The notes under the pieces: generated by a model
Told to the model about the DNA's origin: nothing
The model's database searches: none
Seen by the model: the letters and a program-made list of their open reading frames with translations, nothing else
In this document: in pieces, positions 10,401 through 22,400 of the stretch
Numbering within the stretch: the first letter of the stretch is position 1
How the letters are laid out: every line of letters begins with the position of its first letter
Assembly: GCA_022747635.1 (NCBI GenBank)
Contig: JAKTNV010000002.1
Location: 272,501-336,500, forward strand
DNA length: 64,000 bases
DNA from: Hetaerina americana
Lineage: Eukaryota; Arthropoda; Insecta; Odonata; Calopterygidae
Direction of reading: 5' to 3'
Translations under genes and position numbers: made by a program

Positions 10401-13400
10401 GGAACGTCCTCATATTTTCGCGGAATAATTCTTTTCCACGCACTGTGGAGTGGATATCCATCCTCTCTGTTAAAATTTTCTGGCCTTTTAACGATTTCAA
10501 TGGCCTCTCTGATTATTCTCTGGAAGTATTTTCCTTCTTTCGCTATTATTTTAGCGTCGTCGAGCAGAATAGAGTGTCCGGGTTCACTCCAGGCGTGCTC
10601 AGCGATGGCCGATGCTCTAAACTGTTTGGCCTTGGTTGCCCTCTGGTGTTCACTCATGCGTGTTTTCAGCGCTCTGCATGTTTCACCGATGTACCATTTG
10701 CCACAGGAGCATGGCACTTGGTACACGCCTTCTGATATTAACGGTGAAATTCCATCCTTGGGTCCGGGTAGGGTGTCAGCTATCTTGGTGACGCAGTTGA
10801 ATCTGGTCACCACATCATGCTTCCTTAAAGCCCTCGCGATTCTTTCCGAAGTCCCTGCGATGAAGGGGATGGTGACGTAAGCCTTCGGTCGTGGTCTGGA
10901 GTCTTCCTCCCTGTCAGGAACAGCGGTGGTTTGTCTCTTCTTTTCTTCCTTCTCGGCGCCGGATTTTTCCTATATAAGACGGGACAACAAGCTTCTTTTC
11001 ATCCTTGACCTGAGGACGCCAGCAGGATAGCTGGCGAAACTGTTGTACATTTAAACGACATACGCGGACGCAGCCCGAAAAATGTGGAAATCACCTACTC
11101 ATCGCCGCGGAAACCTTCGAACGAACATATTTCTATCATTATTAAAATTTAAATAATCTACAGTTTCTGGTTTTCTTAATAAATGAACCTTGATTCAGTT
11201 CTTCGTCATATGCTGCTTTTACAGCTGAATTATTGGGCCTGTTGCATTAACTATTCCATTTTCAAAGATTGGTAAGTTTGCCTTGCATTTCTTACAAAGG
11301 AGTCAGAAAGAACCCATTACTAATCGCATGGAATATCAAAACAAAAAGATTACTTTTTGGAGTGCTTCTCATAACTTTTATAACTTTCTTATGGTAATCA
11401 CACCTAGCACTCTTGTTGCTTGAAACAAATTTTCAAAAACTAAACAAAATTACGCTCCCAGCATATCACCACCATTGTCAACCCAAGGCTTGGTTTGGCA
11501 ATCGAGGGTAGGGTTCATACAGTTCTAAATCCAAAAGAGTGTGAAATTCACACACTGGCAGGGTGGGGGGGGGGTCAGTTCCTCTTCCTGTTCAGGCCAT
11601 GGTATCCCACGAAGATCTGATACCCGAAAATTCACAGCTTGGGTGAGCTGAGGGTGCCCAGATGGCCTTGCCCAGGAATCAAACCCGGGCCCTCCATTCA
11701 GTAGTCCCATTGCTCTACCCCTGCCCTTCTATCAAGATATAATGAGGGAAAATTCTCGGAGCCAATTTTGATCAGATTCGGGGTATGGCTCACCACAATG
11801 AAACGTGAACGCTAACTTTGAATTAACTGGCTTAATGGTTGGATTTACAAAAGAAGCCATTGCATAGTAAACTCTCTGAATCGCAAGTTAATCATCAACT
11901 CAGGGTAAGGGAGAAGCCCCTTTGCCTTTACCACTGCTGCCATCTCTTGCCTTCATGCACGGATCATCATACAGCCTGAACTTTTCAAAGGTTCTTTCAA
12001 TCCAACAATTTCAAAGGATAAAAATCATTCGCCTTGACCAGGATCCGAACCCGGATCCCTTGATGTCCGGCCGAGTGCTTTAGCCAGTTGAGCTATCGAG
12101 GTTTCCTCTTAAACTCTGAAATTTTAGGGTTAGGGCAAATGATTTTTACACTCTGAAATTATAGCATAGAAATGCATTTAAAAGCCCTTACTCCATTAAA
12201 GGTTACTGTTGTGGCATCTCCCGCAGCTTATTGAAATTTTTCAAAGGTTGTTCCAATGCGCCTCCCAGGATCTTCTGGCCCAAAGGTGAATACTCCACCG
12301 ATTTCTGGCCACAGTACCATTTGTAATTACAACTACCTGATGCATCCACTTACATCTGCATAGTTAAGCAGGGCTCTGGATGGGCTGATCTGCTCTTGCA
12401 TGGCCGATGCCAGAAATTCATTATCCAGGATACAAGCCAGATCTTTCCATTTCCCAGACAAATCTAAGATGTTGGAGATACCACTTATTATGTCCTCAGA
12501 TAGAGCTTCATTATAATCTGAAAAGTGGAAATTAATCACATATTTATCCTTCAACACACCAATGACCATATTCATCTTACCAATGCTACTTATTAAAGAC
12601 CAAGAATTATAAATGTCCATACCAGAATTGTTATTTTCCTTTGAATCATTGCATATTTCTCCAGGTACTTGAATCTAAACAGAAAAGAGAACCAAATTAC
12701 ACTTTAAAATATTTAAGTCTTCAAGCCATCAAAAAGAGAGCATTGTAAAATGCCATTTGTAAAATGAAATGTAAAAGCTAAGCAGAGAAACTCCTCTGCA
12801 TACCATCTTCAACATAATAATCAGCCCTCGGAAACCAAGTTAAAGTAATGCTATTTTAAAAATATAATGGAAACTACTGTAAGTATTTCTTGAAAATATT
12901 TCAAAGATGCAGTCATATATATCAAGGAAGAGAAGTTTCTCTATTAATGGTTAGGAGGATTTTTAATTCATTGAAATTAATTGATGAGAAAATCTTAACA
13001 ATGAAGAGAATTGGTTCCAACATTTGTCTTTACATAAGAGTTTTTAAACTGAAATATTAAGATAAAAATCAAACCAAGAATAGAGGATAATATTTACTCT
13101 AATATTTACTTAGTAACAATTGACAAATCTTCGTGCAATCTAAGTCAAAAAAGTTCAGTCAAATCCCGATATAGGTAAATAGTACGTGGGCATACAATAA
13201 GAATCTCTATATAACCAGTAACGTTGATGGTGGAGTTTAATTTCCAATGATATAAATGTAAAGTGGAGGCAGAGAGGCATACGTATTGTACTCATTGTTA
13301 AATACTACAGCAATTCGATATGAGTAAAATTGCTGTTCATGATTGTGACTCAATATTTTATGGTCAACCACATATTTTCCACCATTCCAGCACACCCATA

Positions 13401-16400
13401 ATTACCATTAGAACATACAACAAAGAGTGTACGTCAGGGAGCGGCTATGTCATGACTCAACAATGAATTAGGATTGAAATTCTGGACACCCCATTACCTG
13501 CCCTTTTAGACTGATTTTGTTCACATAGATCTGCAGATCGATGAGGCATTTAACAAAAGATGCATCAGTAGGAATCTTAATTAGGAAGAGAGCCAAGTTT
13601 TCTCTGTGGTGGGAAATGAAAAACAGAGATTAAAATGTCCAGATGATTTACTCACTTGGATCAGAACAAAAGCTAACGTGGATTGCATACCGACACCCGA
13701 GTTCCATCCAGATTAGCTCACCTTCTGGCTATCACCACACACCTGCCCACATTGTTCACTAGGCCAGCATTCGCTCTCTTCATCATCTTCATCACCTTCA
13801 CTATCCGATTTTTGTTCCACTTTAACTTCAGAAATGTTCTTCAAATATAAAAGAACATTTTAGGTTATTTGGTTGTACAGCTAAGATTTAATCCTTAAAA
13901 CTTATTGTTATAAGCAATTCATTTTGTATTTTTAGATATCATAAAAAGTACAATTCTATGAAAATTAATTATATTTATTCCCACCTCAAATTCGTACTCG
14001 CAAAAATAAACCACTGAAAGTTAAAAATTCAATTGTTTCCAGCTCAACTTTGTGGAAATTCATTTTAATTAATTGAAGAATACAAAGGAATGAGGATGAA
14101 CAAATTGGAAGAGCTCAAAATCAGGAAGAATTTAACAACGGGTCATTTGGTTAACGATTTATTGTTTGAATACCTCTCCCCAATCCTGGAAGTACCTCTT
14201 TCCTTCACCGATAGATCCGACAAACCCCCCCTCCCCACTGCCAACCAACCAATCACCTTTCCTGACGCTTAACACCCCTCTCCCCCCTCCTCATCAAAGC
14301 TGCTCGCAACCCCATTTTCTTTCCCCTCCTTCTCCCCCCTCTCTCACCCACCCCTCCTCCCCCTCATGAATGGTTTATAAATGGACTGCGTCTTGATTAA
14401 TTTGTACCTGATGATGACGCTTGAGCGTTGAAACTGGTTGTACGTGAATAAAAGACAGTGGAAAGATACATTGTATTCTTCATTTAATCACAAAAAGTTA
14501 TTTTTAATGGTCGGTTGGTTGGTTGGTTTAAGGGTGGGTCTCTTTCTACAGATAACTTCTGTAAATAATCACAAATTTGCTTCATTAACCCTGAATTTAC
14601 CTAAACTCTCGCCATCACACTGAGGAAAAAAACCTATATTTTTTATTATTTCATTTAGCAAATAATGCAAACATGAAAACTTAACAATTTTTATTAAGAA
14701 TATTATTTTATTAAAATTGTTCACTGATAAATGGTTCAAATTAAGCATTTCTTCTGAGATCTATGGAAAATTGCACAATCTCTTGTGATAACTAGAACTA
14801 TTATTATTTATTTACATTAAATTGCTACTTCCAAAGATTTAGTATTAATTTTTTTAGAGAGTAAAAAAGGGTCCAGGCTCAAGAAGCATATTCTCTGGTC
14901 CTAATATAAATGGAAGGTTCTTTAATTAATTCGAGGTCCTAGTTTGCCGTGCATTTAAATCTAATTTTAAAAATCAACTTTTAATACACCAGATTTAGGG
15001 AAAATGCTCTACAATCAAATAAAGCTATGCCTTTTGGAACTTAATACACGCTCAGCACAACTTCTTGCTAGTAATTTTGATATAAACTTATCTTTCACTC
15101 ACCAATTTCTTTCTTAAAAGTTCTGAGAGTTGCTCATAATTCTCTCCTTTTAGCACATTGACTAATTGTAATGCACTCATTTCCCTTCTGTTGCAATATT
15201 CCACATTGATGTAGGGCTGAATGAGGGAAAAAAAAGAATTAGTAACATTTGCCACACTAATGATTCCAGACGGATTCTGAAAACATAAAAAAAGTCAATT
15301 AACTAAATGCATTCTGCATTCAGGAAGCCCAAATTACAATTAACATATGACTATATTTTGTGTTACATGACTACACATTCATAAAGCTTAGATACTCTAA
15401 AACAGTGATCACTTCCCAGGCACAAGCCACATATTAAGAGGCATGTTCAAGGATTATTGTACCAAATACTGATGTTTTGCTTCATCAGGTGAAAAACCCT
15501 TTTAGTCTCAACTCTGATACATTGGCATGTGTTTGGAGCCCCAAAAGCAGATGTAAACGCTGATGCATAAATGGGCTGCTGAGGAATGACTCACCAGTGT
15601 AGGAAATGAAGAATTTTTAAAAAAAGACCAGATATTTTACATGATATCCAGGAAAATTACTTTTCAAGATTTGTTGAGATTCATTATCTCCTGGCAATGA
15701 CCCTTAAAGGGTCATTGAAAAATGGAGCTGGGATAATTATTTTGCTATTTTTTTTTCAATATGGCCGAACCCAGAGAAGTTCGTTGTGCTTTGTGCTCCG
15801 ATACTTTCGATGAAAATAGCGTAATTATTACGTGTACATTTGATTGCCTGGCTAAATTTCACTTTCAGTGCACCTCTTTAAATAAGGCCAGCTTAAATGC
15901 TCTAAACTCCAGCCGAGAATTGATATATCAGTGTAATAGCTGTCAAGTTCTGTCTACGCGCCAAATTCACAAGGTAACGAGCACATTGTCTCAGTTAATG
16001 ACGGGACAGCAAGACCTAAGGTTGCTCGTTGAAGGCTTAGTGTCTAAAGTTTCCCAGTGCTGTGATACTATTTTAGAACAAGATAATCAAATACGGCGAC
16101 TCAATAGTGAGATTCGAGTGCTAAACAACAATAGTGGTAACCAAGCAGGCATCAACCAAAAGACTGTGAAATCCGTATCTTTTGACGAATGCAGATCCTC
16201 AAATGTGACATCTGAAAATTATGACGCCAAGAAATCTTTCTCTTCTATGCTGAGAGTTGATTATCACGAGAAAGACACCCATAAGAAGACGTCCAACCCA
16301 ATTACGCCCGAGGAAAAAGCTGAATCTAAGGTGCCTCTAACAACTTCGCAAAAGATTCCGATGCAGTCAGCTGATAAGACAAATAAGGCCACTTTAGAAA

Positions 16401-19400
16401 AATCGCGGGAACCATCTCCATCCCCTAATGGAACCTTTGTAAGGAAAAATTTGAAACAGGATGAAAACACTGACGCGGGATACACCGTTTACGAGAGCAA
16501 GAGAAATCGGCGGAGGTCAAGAAAGTTCGGAACTGGAGACGCCAGTTTGGGCTGTCCTTTCAAGGCGATACAGAGGAAAGCACATATCCATGTTTGGAGG
16601 CTCGAACCGCAAACTAAAGATAAGGAGATTAAAGATTATCTGGAACAAAAATTGAATTCTCCCGTGATTGTTGAGACTTTAAACGCCCGGGGTCCATATG
16701 CCTCATTTAAAATTACCGTTGATTTTCCTATGTTAAGCCATGTCCTTGACTTAAGTCTGTGGCCAGAAAATGCAGAAATTGATAGGTTTAGATTCAACAA
16801 AAACCATACGAAAAGTAAACTAAATGGTCCTGCAGCTGGTGTACCTTCTAATCAAAGTGCATTGCTCTGACTAGAGCAGCCCCTAAAAGTATTAACCTTA
16901 AATATTCAATGCATTAGAAACAAAATAGATTGCTTAGAGTTATTGATAAATCAGAATAATGCTGATGTGGTTTGTATCACCGAACATTGGCTCAGGCCAG
17001 CTGAACTAGTTACTGTGAATATTGATGGTTTTTACATTGCCGCAATGTTCTGTAGGCAGAACTTCAAATGCGGTGGAGTCCTTATTTTTGTTCGAAATGG
17101 TTTATGTTCCAATGAATGTAAAATATCGGATGATTTGTGTGTGGAGAAGGACTTTGAATGCTGTGTGGTTGACCTCCTCATCGAAAAGCAGCACATTTAC
17201 GTAATGAGTCTATATAGATCACCAATAGGTAATCAACAGTTATTTTTAACTAATCTAGCTAAAGTTGTAGAGAAATCCTTTTGTGCAACCAAATTCCTGA
17301 TAATATGTGGAGATTTTAATATCGATCTAAGTCAAAATGATAATGAGAAGGGCAAACTAGTGGATTTATTCTCATCATTTGATCTAAAGCAAACCATTTT
17401 CCTACCTACCAGAGAATCGATGAATAGTGCAACTATAATTGATAACATATTCACAAACTTGACTTTCACTGGTGGTACTGTGATAGAATCCCATCTCTCT
17501 GATCACAAGGCCTTAATAACATCAGTTAATGTACCAGTTGTTTCAAAAGCTCTAAACAACAGTGTTATTCGCCCTAAAAAAAGATTCTTCACAGAAGAGG
17601 CAATGGAAGAATTCTGTAATATTTTACAAAAAACAGATTGGGAATAAGTGTATGGCACAAATTCTGTTAATGAAAAGTTTGACATTTTCCTAAACATCTT
17701 CATCTCCACTTTCAATGGTTGCTTTCCTTTGAAACCAACCAAATCAAGAAAGCTACATTACAAATCTTGGGTAACCCCAGAAATTTCTTGTATCTCAAGG
17801 GAATTAAAGTCCCTTTGGTCAAGATATAGAGAGACTAATGATATCAAGGTAAAACAACAGTATTCAGATTACAAGAAGTGCTATTCCAAATTAATAATTG
17901 ATACAAAAAGAAATTTCAATGTAAACTACATCTATTCTTCTGAAAATAAAACCAAAGCAGCATGGGAAATCATCAATAATAACTCTGTTAAATCACAGAG
18001 AAAATTTTCTATTGACTCTGTCTTCTGTGAAAAAGAACTGGTTTCTGAACCCAATGATATTGCCAACCATTTCAATCACCATTTTCTTAACTTCCTTGAA
18101 AAGTCATTGCCTCTAAATCTTGCTCCCCAACTATATAGAGGACAAAACTCCGTCATCTCAGTTTCAAGTAATATTTATTTTCGCCCAACATGTGAACAAG
18201 AAGTGAAACTAATCATAAAAAAATTAGCAAAAAAGACTCAGCTGGATGGGATGAGGTTCCCTGCTCACTCCTTAAGGGGAAATGTAGCAATTATCTTTTA
18301 GCTCCCATTACTCACTTAGTAAATGCTTCTCTATCATCAGGTGTATTTCCTGACAAACTGAAATTCTCAGTATTCATTCCGCTATACAAAAGTGGGAATC
18401 AGGAGGTAATGGACAATTACCGCCCGATAACAAAAGTTTCTGTGTTCTCAAAAATACTTGAATCTGTCATTGCAAACAGAATAATGGAATTCCTAATAAA
18501 AAACAGTATTTTATCAAAGTCCCAATTTGGCTTTATTAAAGGACTTTCTGCTGAGCTCGCTTTATACAAGTTTATTGACTCTGTTCTTGATGGCATAGAT
18601 AATAACGCCAAGACACTTTGTATATTTTATGATCTTAGAAAGGCTTTTGACTCTGTTGACCATGTAATTCTTCTGCATAAACTCCATTGCTATGGACTAA
18701 GAGGTATTGCAACCAAATTAATAAGGTCCTTCTTGACAAAGAGAATGCAATGTGTAACTATTTCCAGTGCAAATATGAAAAAATGGTCATCCTCCTACCA
18801 GGAGGTTATTAGAGGGGTTCCCCAAGGATTCATTCTGGGGCCACTGCTATTTCTGTTATACATTAATGATCTGCCAAACTCATTAAATGGTGAGGTATTC
18901 ATGTATGCAGACGATACCAATCATCTGTTAAAGCAGGCAGGAAATGTGATTCTACCAGCTCAGGAAGCTGTCACAAACATGGAGAGTTGGTGTTCTAATA
19001 ATAAGGTTCTAATAAATAAGAGTAAATCATCCTATATGCTGTTTCATACGCCACAGAAGAAAATTGACTGTAGTGCATACATTAAGTTTACAGACAACAG
19101 TCTAGGACGTACAACAGGTATTAAATTCCTTGGCTTGTTCTTAAATGAATGTCTTAGTTGGGATAGTCACATTGATAATCTTGCATCTCAAATTGCCTCT
19201 GGTTGTTATTTAATCAGAAGGATGAAAAAACTTACGAATACTGACACAGCCATAAGTCTATATTATGCACATGTCTATAGCAGATTGAAATATGGCATAG
19301 TGGCATGGGGAAATTTCCCTCCACCTGAGAGAATTTTTAAACTCCAAAAGTGGGCAATAAGAACAATTTGTAATGCTAGTCAAAAAGAGAGCTGTAGAGG

Positions 19401-22400
19401 CCTATTTAAAAAGCTGAGGATTATGCCTCTATCCTGCATTTATATGTATGAATCCATATTATTTGTAAAAACTTTTGAAGGTAAATTTAACTTAAAAAAA
19501 ATAAAAATGTGCATAACTATGATACCAGAAAAAAATCCAATTATGTAACAAGTTCTCATAAACTTTCTATGTTCAGCAATGGGCCTACGTATATGGGTTG
19601 TAAATTATTTAACAATTTGCCAATAGAAATAAAAAATGAGCAAAGACTGGTGTATTTTAAAATTAAATTAAAAAAATATTTACTTGACAATTGTTTTTAC
19701 AATGTAAAAGAATTCTTGTTTAAATGACTGTTAATATTGCTGTATGATGTTTAAATCTTGTAATATGTACTACTATTTTAATGTATATTTGACAAGGCCT
19801 ATATATGTACTAACATATCAACAGGACCAATAAATTTATTATTATTATTATTATTATTAAAAGGTGCTTAAAGCACATTCCCAAGGATGAATGCTGGCAC
19901 ATGTACATGTGCCATGCAAGATAGTCTAATAAATTAAGAAAATCCAAATGAATACTGTGTTTGATAAGAAGGCACTCTCCTTCAACATGATCCAATACTG
20001 GTTTTACTTGGCTGGGTGAAATGAAATGTCAATGAGTGACAAAAATCCAAATGGGGGAAGAAATGGTGATGGCTACTCATTGGTGTTCATCCAAAGTTTT
20101 TCAATTAATTGTTTCTTCCAAGAAACTTACATTTTACAGGATTATTGAGTTTTTAACATCTTAGCAAACAATTACTACAATTTAGCGTGAAGGTACTTTT
20201 CTGAAGGCTAATAATATATTTGTTTTATAAAATACATATAATATTCATCAATTAATCAAAATGTATACATATAATTATATTATTTTACATAATGTTGCAA
20301 CATCCTATATATTTAAGGCAATTAGTTTAGATTTTCACGAACATTCTGTAACTGCCTGAAGTATTGTTAGGTAGATGCAGGTAACTGAATTTTGGACCAA
20401 CCTAAAATTCCCAGCATGTTTTGGAGAAAGGGTGATTTCCTCTTGAAATGCTACGTGTGACACCTGGGATATCTATGCTCTTATTGGGAAAGGGTTAGTG
20501 AGGAATATTCATGTTAATATGCCTTATAAGCACATGCGTGCTATTTGCAAACATGAATTTAAGTTTCCATATCCTTATTTTAATTAATTCAAACTGTGGG
20601 AGTCTGCAGATGAATGTGTCAATGGATTTGGTGCAATTCATACTGCAATGAAGCAGAGGAGAAATAATTTGAAAGCTGCACTTGTCCAACAAATAAAATG
20701 AGTGATGTTCATGGCATAACTTTCCACACGTCTCAACATCCTATTACCAAACAGACCCCAAAATCACACTCTCATCGGAAGCCCACAAGTGTCAGGAGTT
20801 ATTTTTCGGTGGCAACCCCAGTATCCCTCTCTAGCATGCAGTGAAGAAGATGAGGAATGCTGTCTTCATCCATCAACATAAGGAGGAATAAAGGGCAAAG
20901 AACATCATTTGCTAGTCCTTGAAAAATTACCTACACGCATCTCGTAAGTTAAGTCAGTGAATGGTATGAATGATGAAATGAAAAACGACTTTGTATTAAC
21001 TATGAAAATATTTTAAAATAGTATGGACGTGGACCTTCGTCTCAGAGGGAATGTCAGCAATAGCTCCCAACTTTTGATGGCTAATGTCAACATGGCAAAT
21101 GTCATTTTAAAAGCTTGAAACAAAGAGAGAAGAGAAGATGACAAACACTGATAAGCCCATGCACACCAGTCCACTCAAAAACATTTACATGCACACTACT
21201 GAAGAAGTTGAAATTGTTCCTCTAAACTTAGCTGGTCCGATTATAGAAGCCCGAGGGTTTTTGCCCAGATAGTGACATAAAACACTCAAGATTACCAACA
21301 TTTCATCAGGGTAGTCTAGTGGCCATGCATGGTTCCACTTGCAAGAACAGCAGATAATGAATACATAGAAGTGCACAGAGTGACATGGAAAAGTGAAGCA
21401 TAGAGTAATTGCACAGCCTGCAACTGGGCTTCAATTTACAATGTCGATTTCTTAAATTACTCACATGAGAGAGTAGGAGCTCAGTCATTTGGATGTTGCC
21501 AGCTACCAAAGCCATGTGCAAGGCCGAGCAACCTCCATGGTCATCAAACCAATTGACACTGCAATTTGCTTCCAGCAATGCCCTCACCACCTCTAAATCT
21601 CCACATTCCACTGCTAAATGTAGGGGTGTCAACCCAGCTAAATATTAAAAACCATGTTATTAGTTTAAATGGTTCTCCAAAAAAATGCTTACTCCAGATG
21701 AGGGTTTAAATAAACATAAGGACGCAGTCATGCACTCTTTTCATTCTAACTTACTCTAGATTTAGAAGTTGTATTTTGAAGCAAATATTGAATATGATCT
21801 GTCATTACTTCAACTATCCACATTGTACATTGGTTTTTGCAAATGATATGTTAACAGCACACTTTTCTTCATTAACTTACCTTCATTAGTATCATTTAGG
21901 CAGCTAAGCTGGAATTCAGAGGCCTTGTTGTTTTGAAAAGATAGGAGTTCCAAAACATATTTGCTTCTGAGAGACGAGTCAATATCTGACAATTTTTGGT
22001 TTGTGAGCACAGCTATATGGAATGCATTATTTCCCTGAATGTTCTTCATCTCAGGTTTAGCACCAGCTTGTAACAACAATCTCATCTTCTCCATATCATT
22101 ATGCAATATTGCTAGATGCAATGGAGTCTGTAACAGATAACACTTGTCATCAGTACATTGGATTAAATAAGATAACATCAAATCACCTTAGAATCCTTAT
22201 TTATTTTAATTTGATAAAGATGTACTGTATAATAACTGCCAATAAAAAAACATTTACTAGAGTAATACTGCTGGCAAAAGGAAAAATGTGAGCTCTGTGA
22301 CAGTAATTTTTACAAAACAGAGCCGCACATTTAATTTCTTCAGCTATAACTTGAGAGGACAGCTGAACGGATTTATTATGCAGGGCATAACAGTTCAACA

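Larger units (their letters stand above)
10239..11119 (-). mobile_element. Penelope-like element, copy b, with inverted arms and target-site duplication
   Basis: About 880 bp. The two outer arms (about 10250-10375 and 10960-11095) are reverse complements over more than 120 bp and each carries a hammerhead motif. A 21-nt duplication, AACAAACATATTTCTATCATT at 10218-10238 and the same with one change at 11120-11140, brackets the element. The interior encodes a PLE C-terminus on the minus strand. This is the classical 5'-truncated Penelope layout with inverted terminal sequence. Confidence 0.85.
15700..19858 (+). mobile_element. CR1/Jockey-group LINE, near full length
   Basis: Contains the ORF1 and ORF2 listed separately, a short AT-rich 3' UTR and an (ATT)n microsatellite tail at 19837-19858. 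Simple-repeat tails rather than poly(A) are usual for CR1-like LINEs. The 5' end is uncertain; a short palindrome (15695-15717) lies just upstream. No target-site duplication seen. Antisense to Relish, intron 17. Confidence 0.8.

Noticed and set aside
12040..12110. tRNA gene
   Set aside because: A and B boxes are present and the ends almost pair, but the acceptor stem has mismatches, the anticodon arm is poor and the SINE body follows directly; diverged relatives lie elsewhere in the window.
13499..13604. Possible extra Relish exon (ENLALFLIKIPTDASFVKCL…) with AG and GTAATG borders
   Set aside because: Its open frame needs an incoming phase of 2 (or 1 with the alternate AG), but exon 19 ends in phase 0 by either donor and exon 20 starts in phase 0. 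In phase 0 it stops after eight codons.
15470..15500. Hammerhead motif from CTGATGA on the minus strand
   Set aside because: No GAAAC follows and no stem II can be drawn.
16264..16485. Minus-strand frame inside ORF1
   Set aside because: Shadow of the LINE ORF1 on the other strand.
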